64,000 nt of DNA. Origin: Dongia_B sp035539075 (GTDB taxonomy: Bacteria; Pseudomonadota; Alphaproteobacteria; Dongiales; Dongiaceae). The stretch is taken from NCBI GenBank assembly GCA_035539075.1, contig DATLJB010000031.1, forward strand, positions 9,159-73,158, written 5' to 3'. Of this stretch, positions 33,533 through 41,455 are shown piece after piece (positions within the stretch are counted from its first letter, which is position 1; every line of letters begins with the position of its first letter). Made by a program: the position numbers and the translations under genes. The notes under the pieces are model-generated. The model worked only from the letters and a program-made list of their open reading frames with translations, did not search any database and had not been told where the DNA came from.

Positions 33533-34807
33533 ATGGCTGACATCCGTTCGAATTTCGTCGGCATCAAATCGCCCAATCCGTTCTGGCTCGCCTCGGCGCC
33601 ACCGACCGACAAGGAAATCAATGTCGTACGCGCTTTCAAGGCCGGCTGGGGTGGCGTCGTCTGGAAAACGCTCGGCGAGAACCCGCCGGTCGTGAATGTC
33701 AGCTCGCGCTACGGCGCCATGCATGTCAACGAGATGCGCATGGTCGGCTTCAACAATATCGAGCTGATCTCCGACCGGCCGCTGGAAATCAATCTGCAGG
33801 AGATCAAGAAGGTGAAGCGCGACTGGCCGGACCGGGCCATGGTCGTCTCGCTGATGGTGCCCTGCGAGGAGCAGAGCTGGAAACGCATCCTGCCGCTCGT
33901 AGAAGAGACCGGCGCCGACGGGATCGAGCTCAATTTCGGCTGCCCGCATGGCATGTCGGAACGCGGCATGGGCTCGGCCGTGGGCCAGGTGCCGGAATAT
34001 GTCGAAATGGTCGCCCGCTGGTGCAAGCAATATACCCGCATGCCGGTGATCGTGAAGCTAACGCCCAATATCACCGATATCCGCGGGCCCGCCCGGGCGG
34101 CGAAGCGCGGCGGCGCCGATGCCGTCTCCCTGATCAATACCATCAATTCGATCTGCGCCGTCGATCTCGATTTGATGGCGCCGACCCCGGTCGTGGACGG
34201 CAAGGGCACCCATGGCGGCTATTGCGGCCCGGCGGTGAAGCCGATCGCCATGAACATGGTGGCGGAGATCGCCCGTGACCCCGAAACCGCCGGCCTGCCG
34301 ATCTCGGCGATCGGCGGCATCAGCAACTGGCGCGACGCCGCCGAGTTCATGTCCTTGAGCGCCGGCACCGCCCAGGTCTGTACCGCCGCCATGCATCACG
34401 GCTTCAAGATCGTCGATGACATGGTGACCGGCCTCAAGAACTGGATGGACCAGAAGGGTTACGCGACGATCGAGGATTTCCGCGGCCGCGCCATTCCCAA
34501 TGTCACCGACTGGAAGTATCTCAACATCAATTATAAATCGATCGCCCATATCGACCAGGACAAGTGCATCAAATGCGGGCTCTGCCATATCGCCTGCGAG
34601 GACACCTCGCACCAGTCGATCGCGGCCCTGCGGGCCGATGGCAAGCGCCGCTATGAGGTGATCGAGGAAGAGTGTGTGGGCTGCAACCTCTGCAACCATG
34701 TCTGCCCGGTGCCGGACTGCATCACCATGGTTTCAGTGGATATCGGCAAGCCTTATCTGAACTGGACCCAGGACCCGCGAAATCCGATGGCGAAGGCGGC
34801 GGAATAA
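33533..34807 (+). CDS. preA: NAD(P)-dependent dihydropyrimidine dehydrogenase subunit PreA
   Basis: Catalytic FMN subunit (424 aa). A dihydroorotate dehydrogenase-like barrel fills residues 1-315, with NPFWLASAPPT near 14-24, ELNFGCPHGMSERGMG near 141-156 holding the active-site cysteine region, and GADAVSLINTIN. Two 4Fe-4S motifs close the protein: CIKCGLCHIACEDTS near 345-359 and CVGCNLCNHVCPVPDC near 383-398. GGGAG lies 7 nt before ATG 33533. An in-frame ATG at 33527 is too near that site. PreT-PreA together do the work of mammalian DPYD as two chains. Confidence 0.93.
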   Translation: MADIRSNFVGIKSPNPFWLASAPPTDKEINVVRAFKAGWGGVVWKTLGENPPVVNVSSRYGAMHVNEMRMVGFNNIELISDRPLEINLQEIKKVKRDWPDRAMVVSLMVPCEEQSWKRILPLVEETGADGIELNFGCPHGMSERGMGSAVGQVPEYVEMVARWCKQYTRMPVIVKLTPNITDIRGPARAAKRGGADAVSLINTINSICAVDLDLMAPTPVVDGKGTHGGYCGPAVKPIAMNMVAEIARDPETAGLPISAIGGISNWRDAAEFMSLSAGTAQVCTAAMHHGFKIVDDMVTGLKNWMDQKGYATIEDFRGRAIPNVTDWKYLNINYKSIAHIDQDKCIKCGLCHIACEDTSHQSIAALRADGKRRYEVIEEECVGCNLCNHVCPVPDCITMVSVDIGKPYLNWTQDPRNPMAKAAE

Positions 34808-34864
34808 GGAGCGGCAGGGGACTGTGGGTAACTTAGCAAGATATGCTGCAGCGCACAGTTGACG

Positions 34865-34894
34865 TTGACCATTTGGTCAAGGCTCACCTAAAAT
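34865..34894 (+). promoter_or_regulatory. RutR-type operator overlapping the promoter of the carbamoylase-transporter operon
   Basis: TTGACC-ATTT-GGTCAA (34865-34880) is a perfect palindrome and fits the E. coli RutR consensus exactly. Its left arm TTGACC is also a good -35 element, 18 nt before TAAAAT at 34889-34894 (5 of 6 matches to TATAAT). A repressor bound here would cover the promoter. The gap from the -10 to the gene start is about 100 nt. Confidence 0.7.
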
Positions 34895-34993
34895 CGTGAA
34901 AATCGATCAGCCGCCACGAGTCCGTCAGGCCTCGGATGGATGGCCGGGATAAAAGGACCGGTTACAGGTCCTGACATGGGAGGAATGGAGAAG

Positions 34994-36235
34994 ATGGCAG
35001 CCACCAATCTGCGCATCAATGCTGACCGTTTGTGGGACAGCTTGATGGAAATGGCGAAGATCGGCGCGACTGAAAAGGGCGGCGTCTGCCGCCTCGCTTT
35101 GACGGATCTCGACAAGCAGGCCCGCGACCTTTTCGTCAAATGGTGCAAGGAGGCCGGCTGCAGCATCAAGATCGACAAGATGGGCAATGTCTTTGCCCGG
35201 CGCCCCGGCAAGGAGGACAGCCTCGATCCGGTGATGACCGGCAGCCATATCGATTCCCAGCCGACCGGCGGCAAGTTCGACGGCGTCTATGGCGTGCTGG
35301 CCGGTCTCGAGGTCATCCGCACCCTGAATGATTTCAATTACGAGACCGCCCGCCCGGTGGAAGTGGCGATCTGGACCAATGAGGAAGGCTCGCGTTTCGC
35401 CCCCGCCATGGTCGCCTCGGGCGTCTTCGCCGGCGTCTTCGACCTCGATTACGGCCTCAGCCGCGCCGATGTCGACGGCAAGACCATGGGTGAGGAGTTG
35501 AAGCGCATCGGCTATGCCGGCGACGAGCCGGTCGGCGGCCGCAAGATCCACGCCTTCTTCGAGACCCATATCGAGCAGGGTCCCATCCTCGAACACGAGA
35601 AGAAGACCATCGGTGTGGTGCAGGGCGCCCAGGGCCAGCGCTGGTTCGAGGTCGTCATGACCGGGCAGGAGGCGCATGCCGGCCCGACGCCGATGAAGGT
35701 CCGCAAGGACGCCATGGTAGGTGCCGCCCATGTCATCAGCGCCGTCAACCGCATCGGCCATGACAACCAGCCCTTTGCCTGCGCCACCGTCGGCATGGTC
35801 CAGTGCAGCCCGAATTCGCGCAACACCATTCCTGGCAAGGTCTTCTTCACCATCGACCTGCGCCATCCCGAGGACAAGATCCTCAGCAAGATGGCGGCCG
35901 AGGCCAAGGCGGCAGCCGAGGAAGCGGCGAAGAAGAATGGGCTGGAACTCGATTTCAAGGAGATCTGGTATTCGCCACCGGTGAAATTCAACACCGATTG
36001 CGTGGCGGCGGTGAAGCAGGGCGCCGAGACGCTCGGCTTCGATGCGATGCCGATCATCTCCGGCGCCGGCCATGACGCCTGCTATATGAGCCGGGTGGCG
36101 CCGACCGCCATGGTCTTCATCCCCTGCGAGGACGGCATCAGCCATAACGAGATCGAGAACGCCACCAAGAGTGATTGCGCAGCCGGCGTCGATGTGCTGC
36201 TGCGCGCCATGATCGAGCGCGCCAATGCCGTCTGA
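34994..36235 (+). CDS. N-carbamoyl-beta-amino acid hydrolase (M20 family amidase/carbamoylase)
   Basis: Zn-dependent amidase (413 aa) of the HyuC/AmaB/allantoate amidohydrolase group, expected to free beta-alanine, CO2 and NH3 from N-carbamoyl-beta-alanine, step 3 of the pathway. Metal ligands: GSHIDSQPTGGKFDGVYGV near 78-96, the general base and ligand in TNEEGSRF near 125-132, HIEQGPILE near 190-198, and GAGHDACYMSRVAPTAM near 357-373 with ISHNEIE near 381. Starts at 34940, 34976 and 34985 are also in frame; ATG 34994 (MAATNLRINADRLW) is chosen because GGGAGGA and GGAGAAG precede it. It overlaps the ABC ATPase gene by 11 nt. Confidence 0.88.
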   Translation: MAATNLRINADRLWDSLMEMAKIGATEKGGVCRLALTDLDKQARDLFVKWCKEAGCSIKIDKMGNVFARRPGKEDSLDPVMTGSHIDSQPTGGKFDGVYGVLAGLEVIRTLNDFNYETARPVEVAIWTNEEGSRFAPAMVASGVFAGVFDLDYGLSRADVDGKTMGEELKRIGYAGDEPVGGRKIHAFFETHIEQGPILEHEKKTIGVVQGAQGQRWFEVVMTGQEAHAGPTPMKVRKDAMVGAAHVISAVNRIGHDNQPFACATVGMVQCSPNSRNTIPGKVFFTIDLRHPEDKILSKMAAEAKAAAEEAAKKNGLELDFKEIWYSPPVKFNTDCVAAVKQGAETLGFDAMPIISGAGHDACYMSRVAPTAMVFIPCEDGISHNEIENATKSDCAAGVDVLLRAMIERANAV

Positions 36236-37181
36236 CGGCAGCGGTCGCGGGGACGAAACGGGCGGGTTGGCCGTGCAGGAGCGGCCAGCTGCATCATCGC
36301 TTGGCAAGCGCATAGAAACCGGACTAACTATAGGGGATCAGGGGCACCCGGCCGCAACGCAGACGGCCGGCATGACCAGGGAGCAATTGGTGGCCGGGGC
36401 GAATACCATTATCGACATCCGCAATCTCGGGCTCACCTTCCAGACGGCGGATACGCCGGTCTATGCCCTGTCCGACATCAACCTGCAGATCGAAGAGGGT
36501 GAATTCGTCTCCTTCATCGGCCCGTCGGGCTGCGGCAAGACCACATTGATGCGGATCATTGCCGATCTCGAACAGCCGACCGCCGGCTCGATCACCGTCA
36601 ACGGCCTGACGCCGCATGAAGCGCGATTAAAGCGCAGCTACGGCTATGTCTTCCAGGCGGCGGCCCTGTATCCTTGGCGCTCGATACTGCGCAATGTCAC
36701 CCTGCCACATGAGATCATGGGCGGCTCTCGCGCCGAGGCGGAAAGAAAGGCGCGCGAATATCTCGACCTGGTCGGCCTCAACGGCTTCGAGAAGAAATAT
36801 CCCTGGCAGCTTTCCGGCGGCATGCAGCAGCGTGTCTCGATCGCCCGGGCGCTCAGCTTCGAGCCGCAATTGCTGCTGATGGACGAACCTTTCGGCGCGC
36901 TCGATGAGATCACCCGCGACAAGATGAACGAGGAACTGCTGCGCATCTGGGCGAAGACGCGCAAGACCGTCATCTTCGTCACCCATTCGATCGACGAGGC
37001 GGTGCTCCTGTCGACCAAGATCGTGGTGATGAGCGCCAGGCCCGGGCGCATCATCGATATCATCGACAGCACCCTGCCGGCGGAGCGAAACCTCGAGACG
37101 CGGGAAACCCCGGCGGCACTGGAACTGGCGCAGCGCGTCCGGCTCGGCCTCAAGGCGGGGCACTCCTATGATGCCCAATAG
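36225..37181 (+). CDS. NitT/TauT-type ABC transporter ATPase (predicted pyrimidine uptake)
   Basis: ABC ATPase (318 aa) of the nitrate/sulfonate/hydroxymethylpyrimidine family. Walker A GPSGCGKTT is near 101-109, the Q-loop in YGYVFQAAALYPWRSIL near 142-158, signature LSGGMQQRVSIARAL near 193-207, Walker B LLLMDEPFGALDEI near 214-227 and switch histidine in VTHSIDEAVLLS. The first 50 residues are a non-conserved extension. ATG 36372 would remove it, but lacks a ribosome-binding site, whereas 36225 is coupled to the carbamoylase stop. Linkage to the pathway predicts import of uracil, thymine or a dihydro or carbamoyl derivative. Confidence 0.85.
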   Translation: MPSDGSGRGDETGGLAVQERPAASSLGKRIETGLTIGDQGHPAATQTAGMTREQLVAGANTIIDIRNLGLTFQTADTPVYALSDINLQIEEGEFVSFIGPSGCGKTTLMRIIADLEQPTAGSITVNGLTPHEARLKRSYGYVFQAAALYPWRSILRNVTLPHEIMGGSRAEAERKAREYLDLVGLNGFEKKYPWQLSGGMQQRVSIARALSFEPQLLLMDEPFGALDEITRDKMNEELLRIWAKTRKTVIFVTHSIDEAVLLSTKIVVMSARPGRIIDIIDSTLPAERNLETRETPAALELAQRVRLGLKAGHSYDAQ

Positions 37182-38094
37182 CCCTTCGACATCGCCCCTG
37201 ATGCGTCTGCTCTCGCCACGCGGGCGGCTTCTGCCGGTGCTGACAGTCGTCCTGCTGATCATTATCGCCTGGTACGGCCTGGCAATCTTGCTGAACCGTG
37301 CCCAGGTCAGCGAGCGCCTCGACAGCGCAGGGGCGCCCTGGACGATCGGCGATCTCGTGGCCGGCGCCTGGTCGATGGATCGGCCCGTCCTGCCGGCGCC
37401 GCACCAGGTTATCGTAGAGCTCTGGAAGACGACGGTCGAGGTAGTGCCCAGCAGCAAGCGCTCGCTCCTCTACCATGCCTATGTGACTGCTTCAGCAACG
37501 GTGGTCGGTTTCCTGCTCGGCTCGCTCCTCGGCATCGTGCTGTCGGCGGGCATCGTTCATGTGAGGACGCTCGACCGCAGCCTGATGCCCTGGATCATCG
37601 CCTCGCAGACGGTGCCGATCCTCGCCATCGCGCCGATGATCGTCGTCGTGCTCGGCAATATCGGTATCACCGGCTTGCTGCCGAAGGCCATCATCTCGAT
37701 GTATCTCTGCTTCTTCCCCGTGGCGATCGGCATGGTCAAGGGACTGCGCTCGCCGGATTCCCAGCAGCTCGACCTCATGCGCACCTATAGCGCCAATCGC
37801 TGGCAGATCTTCTGGAAATTGCGGGTGCCGGCCTCGGTGCCCTTCCTGTTTTCCAGCCTGAAGGTCGCCATAGCCATCAGCCTGGTCGGCGCCATTGTCG
37901 GCGAATTGCCGACCGGCGCTTCCGCCGGCATCGGCGCGCGCCTGCTCAGCGGCTCCTATTACGGCCAGACGGTGCAGATCTGGTCCGCCCTCTTCATGGC
38001 AGCTTTCCTTGGCATGACCATGGTTTACCTGATCGCCGGCATCGAGCGCCTGACGCTCGGCCGCATGGGCGTCCAGCCGGCGGGAAGCCAATGA
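37168..38094 (+). CDS. ABC transporter permease (first of two)
   Basis: Inner-membrane permease (308 aa) of the BPD_transp_1 family with about six membrane segments. The ATPase-contact EAA-like loop reads MRTYSANRWQIFWKLRVPASVPFLFSSLKVA (start near 204). GSLLGIVLSAGI and VGAIVGELPTGASAGIGARL are typical of this class. It overlaps the ATPase gene by 14 nt and the second permease by 4 nt (ATGA), so the three are one translation unit. A heterodimeric membrane pore is implied. Confidence 0.87.
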   Translation: MMPNSPSTSPLMRLLSPRGRLLPVLTVVLLIIIAWYGLAILLNRAQVSERLDSAGAPWTIGDLVAGAWSMDRPVLPAPHQVIVELWKTTVEVVPSSKRSLLYHAYVTASATVVGFLLGSLLGIVLSAGIVHVRTLDRSLMPWIIASQTVPILAIAPMIVVVLGNIGITGLLPKAIISMYLCFFPVAIGMVKGLRSPDSQQLDLMRTYSANRWQIFWKLRVPASVPFLFSSLKVAIAISLVGAIVGELPTGASAGIGARLLSGSYYGQTVQIWSALFMAAFLGMTMVYLIAGIERLTLGRMGVQPAGSQ

Positions 38095-39245
38095 TGGAGA
38101 AGAGGTCCATCCTCGGCTTTCCACCGCAGCATTTCCTGCTGCCGGCCATCACCGCGCTCTGCCTCATTCTCGGTTTGTTTTTGCCAGTTGGCTTTTACGA
38201 AGACGACTACGCCTTCTGGTCGCAGTTTCCCCTGTCGATGGCTTTCGCCTTGATCGGCCTGCCGCTCATCATCGGCTCCGCCCTGGTGCCACGAACGGGA
38301 GCGCTTGCCGTTCTTTGGGGTATCGTCGGTCCGGCGCTGCTGGCGCTGGCCGCAATCGGCCCGATCATCGTCTCGACAGCGGAACTCGATATCCATATGT
38401 CCGGCACCGGCTTTTGGCTGGTGATCCTTGCCCTGCTGCTGATGGCCTGGCGGATGATGCAGCACATCACCGGTCTGCCGAAGGCACGGCTCTGGTCTAT
38501 CCTCGTGCCGGTCATCTTCGGCGCCTGCCTGATCTATGTCTGGCAAGCCATCATTGTCGCCTTCGAGGTGCCCCGTGTCCTGCTGCCGGCGCCGACCCAG
38601 ATCGTCAGTGCGCTGATCGCCAACTTCCCGACTTTGATGGATGATTTCCGCCAGACTTTCCTGAAGGCGGTGATCGCCGGCTTCGTGCTCGGCAATCTGC
38701 TCGGCTTCATCACCGCCTTGCTGGTCGACCGGGTGCCGTTCCTGCAGCGCGGCCTGCTGCCGCTCGGCAATCTCGTCAGCGCCGTACCGATCGTCGGCAT
38801 CGCGCCCATCATGGTCATGTGGTTCGGCTTCGGCTGGGAGTCGAAGACCGCCGTCATCGTCTTCATGATCTTCTTCCCGATGCTGATCAATGCGCTGGCG
38901 GGGCTCAGCGCCGCCGACGAAATGCTGCGTGATCTGCTGCGTTCCTACGGCGCCACCTATTGGCAGACCTTGCTCAGCCTGCGCCTGCCGGTTGCCATGC
39001 CTTTTATCTTCAATGCCTTGAAAATCAATTCGACCCTGGCGCTGATCGGCGCCATCGTCGCGGAATTCTTCGGGTCGCCGATTGCCGGGATGGGCTTCCG
39101 GATCAGCGTCGAGGTGGCCCGGATGAATGTGGATGTGGTCTGGGCGACAATCGCCGTCGCCGCCGTGGCCGGGTCTGCCTCCTATGGGTTGCTGGCACTC
39201 CTGGAGCGCGTCGTGACCTTCTGGCATCCATCCTATCGCAGTTGA
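38091..39245 (+). CDS. ABC transporter permease (second of two)
   Basis: Permease (384 aa), longer than its partner because the N-terminal 120 residues carry about four extra hydrophobic segments (LLPAITALCLILGLFLPVG, FPLSMAFALIGLPLIIG, LAVLWGIVGPALLALAAIG). The core with the contact loop RSYGATYWQTLLSLRLPVAM near 284-303 follows. The last segments include GAIVAEFFGSPIAGMGFRI. The N-terminal extension is unlike the first permease and may be a separate membrane module. It ends 28 nt before the binding-protein gene. Confidence 0.86.
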   Translation: MMEKRSILGFPPQHFLLPAITALCLILGLFLPVGFYEDDYAFWSQFPLSMAFALIGLPLIIGSALVPRTGALAVLWGIVGPALLALAAIGPIIVSTAELDIHMSGTGFWLVILALLLMAWRMMQHITGLPKARLWSILVPVIFGACLIYVWQAIIVAFEVPRVLLPAPTQIVSALIANFPTLMDDFRQTFLKAVIAGFVLGNLLGFITALLVDRVPFLQRGLLPLGNLVSAVPIVGIAPIMVMWFGFGWESKTAVIVFMIFFPMLINALAGLSAADEMLRDLLRSYGATYWQTLLSLRLPVAMPFIFNALKINSTLALIGAIVAEFFGSPIAGMGFRISVEVARMNVDVVWATIAVAAVAGSASYGLLALLERVVTFWHPSYRS

Positions 39246-39273
39246 TAAAAAGAGAAACGGGAGACAGACGATC

Positions 39274-40305
39274 ATGAAGAGAGCGACGAGACTTCTAGGG
39301 GCGGCCGCGTTCGGCCTCGCCATGACCTTTGGGGCCGTGACTTTCGGAGCCGTGTCGGCGGAAGCCAAGGATGCCCTGACGCTGCAGCTGAAATGGGTCA
39401 CACAGGCGCAGTTCGCCGGCTATTACGTGGCCAAGGACAAGGGCTTCTATGACCAGGAAGGCCTCGACGTCACCGTCAAGGCCGGCGGCCCGGATATCAA
39501 TCCCAGCCAGGTCATCGCCGGCGGCGGCGCCGATGTGGTGGTCGATTGGATGCCCTCGGCTTTGGCGACGCGCGAGAAGGGCGTGCCGCTGGTCAATATC
39601 GCCCAGGTGTTCCAGAAGTCCGGCATGATGCTGACCTGTCGCAAGGATAGCGGCATCAAGACGCCGAAGGATTTTGCCAACCATACGCTGGGTGTCTGGT
39701 TCGGCGGCAATGAATATCCGTTCCTGAACTGGATGGCAAAGCTCGGCCTCAAGACCGACGGCTCGGCCGGCGGCGTCAAGGTCCTGAAGCAGGGCTTCAA
39801 CGTCGACCCGATCCTGCAAAAGCAGGCGGATTGCATTTCCACCATGACCTATAATGAATACTGGCAGATCATCGAATCCGGCCAGTTGAAGGCCGACCAG
39901 CTGATCACCTTTAAGTACGAAGACGAGAAGGTGTCTACCCTGGAGGACGGCCTCTACACGCTGGAAGACACACTGAAAGATCCCGCCAAGGTCGACAAGC
40001 TGGCGCGCTTCCTGAAGGCCTCGATGAAGGGCTGGGAATATGCCCGCGATCATCAGGACGAAGCGGTGAAGATCGTGCTCGCCAATGACGAGACCGGTGC
40101 CCAGACCGAAGCCCATCAGAAGACCATGATGCAGGAAATTGCCAAGCTGCTCGGCAATAACCCGAAGGGTACCGGCTGGCTCGACGATGCAGCCTATGAG
40201 CACACGGTCGATACGCTGATGGGCGGCGGCTCGGATCCCGTCATCACCAAGAAGCCGGAAGGCGCCATGACCCATGACGTGATCGAAAAAGCGCTGAAGA
40301 TGTAA
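39274..40305 (+). CDS. NMT1/THI5-like ABC transporter substrate-binding protein
   Basis: Periplasmic binding protein (343 aa) with a signal peptide (about 1-30, cleavage after VSAEA). LQLKWVTQAQFAGYYVAKDK near 36-55 and GFYDQEGLDVTVKAGGPDIN are the hallmarks of the ThiY/NMT1 group, whose members bind hydroxymethylpyrimidine-type compounds. A pyrimidine ligand thus fits both the family and the operon. GGGAGACAG precedes the ATG. The gene closes the operon, followed by a strong terminator. Confidence 0.88.
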   Translation: MKRATRLLGAAAFGLAMTFGAVTFGAVSAEAKDALTLQLKWVTQAQFAGYYVAKDKGFYDQEGLDVTVKAGGPDINPSQVIAGGGADVVVDWMPSALATREKGVPLVNIAQVFQKSGMMLTCRKDSGIKTPKDFANHTLGVWFGGNEYPFLNWMAKLGLKTDGSAGGVKVLKQGFNVDPILQKQADCISTMTYNEYWQIIESGQLKADQLITFKYEDEKVSTLEDGLYTLEDTLKDPAKVDKLARFLKASMKGWEYARDHQDEAVKIVLANDETGAQTEAHQKTMMQEIAKLLGNNPKGTGWLDDAAYEHTVDTLMGGGSDPVITKKPEGAMTHDVIEKALKM

Positions 40306-40327
40306 GCCTTCCGCCGCAGAGTGCTGA

Positions 40328-40358
40328 AGCCCCCGTACCGCCGGTACGGGGGCTTTTT
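40328..40358 (+). terminator. Terminator after the pyrimidine transporter operon
   Basis: AGCCCCCGTACC-GCC-GGTACGGGGGCT forms a 12-bp perfect stem, followed by TTTT. It ends the plus-strand operon and separates it from the convergent sugar ABC operon; the minus-strand side lacks a T run of note. Confidence 0.9.
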
Positions 40359-40363
40359 CTCGT

Positions 40364-41356
40364 TCAGCGGATACCCTGGTCGATCAGCGGCAGCAGCGTC
40401 TCCACATTGTCCGGATTGAGCGTGCCGGCGGCGGTATTGGTGGTAAATCCGCCCATCTTGTATTTGGCGCTGAGCACGCATTGCAGTACCGGCAGGAAGC
40501 CCTGCAGATAAAGCTGCTGATCCAGGGTCGCGGTCACATACTTGCCCTTCACTGCATCGACGGTCTTCGGATCGAGATCGATGCCGCCGACGATGATGTC
40601 GCCCGGCTTTTTGCCGGCCTGTTCCAGCACCGCCTGCAACTGCGCCGTCACGCCACCGTGCTGGGTCGCCAGGCCCTTGGTGTCGGGATGCTGCTGCAGA
40701 TAGGCGACAAGGATGGGGATGGCGAGGGGCGGGCTGCCGTTGACCTCTTGCGACATCTCGACCCGGTCGACGATGACGCCGGCTTTTTCCAGCGTATCCG
40801 CCAGCCCCTTATCCGAGAGGCCGCGGTCGCCGGAGCTGAAATTACCGTATTCCAGCGCGTGATCGCCTTTCTTTAATCCGGCCGCCAGCATGGCGCGAGC
40901 TGTGATGGCGCCACCTTCATAGAGATCGACACCGGCATAGCCGAAGCCTTTGCCTTGATATTTCGGCAGCAATTCGTTGAGCGGCGAATTGTTGGATGTG
41001 ACGATGATGCCCTGGGCGACGGCATCGGCAACGAGGTCGGCAAAGGCGTCATTGCCGGGATGGCCCATGATGACGATGCAACTCGGCTTGGCGGCAACCG
41101 CCTCGCGGAATTGCGACAGCATGGTTTCCGGCTGCCAGCTGGAATATTGCTCATGCAGTTCAACACCGAAGGCAGCCGCAGCGGCCTTGGCGCCGTTGGT
41201 CCGCGGCAGAACCGGCGGCTCGCCCGGCTGTCCGCCCATCTGCATATAGACGGTGACGCCCTGACCGATCTTGTCATCCGCGCCAGCCGGCGACAGCTGT
41301 GCGGTGACGGCGCAGGCGGCAACGGTCAGGCCGAGTAACAGACCCCTGGATCGCAT
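40364..41356 (-). CDS. Sugar-type ABC transporter substrate-binding protein
   Basis: Type I periplasmic binding protein (330 aa) with a signal peptide (about 1-26, MRSRGLLLGLTVAACAVTA; cleavage after PAGA). The ribose/galactose-binding pattern is seen in AAVAAKPSCIVIMGHPGNDA-like AVAAKPSCIVIMGHPGNDAF near 90-109, GIIVTSNNSPLNEL and KPGDIIVGGIDLDPKTVDAV. One notable stretch is YMQMGGQPGEPPVLPRTNGA just after the signal. It is last in the operon after ATPase and permease, which is unusual since binding proteins are normally first. Ligand unknown. Confidence 0.82.
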   Translation of the reverse strand: MRSRGLLLGLTVAACAVTAQLSPAGADDKIGQGVTVYMQMGGQPGEPPVLPRTNGAKAAAAAFGVELHEQYSSWQPETMLSQFREAVAAKPSCIVIMGHPGNDAFADLVADAVAQGIIVTSNNSPLNELLPKYQGKGFGYAGVDLYEGGAITARAMLAAGLKKGDHALEYGNFSSGDRGLSDKGLADTLEKAGVIVDRVEMSQEVNGSPPLAIPILVAYLQQHPDTKGLATQHGGVTAQLQAVLEQAGKKPGDIIVGGIDLDPKTVDAVKGKYVTATLDQQLYLQGFLPVLQCVLSAKYKMGGFTTNTAAGTLNPDNVETLLPLIDQGIR

Positions 41357-41455
41357 TCTTATCCTCCCATTTGTCGCACGAGTGTGAGTTTCTTGAGGGG
41401 GTGAGGTTCTTGTCGCGATTATGGCCGGTCACCCATCCGGGCCAAACCGGTCGGA

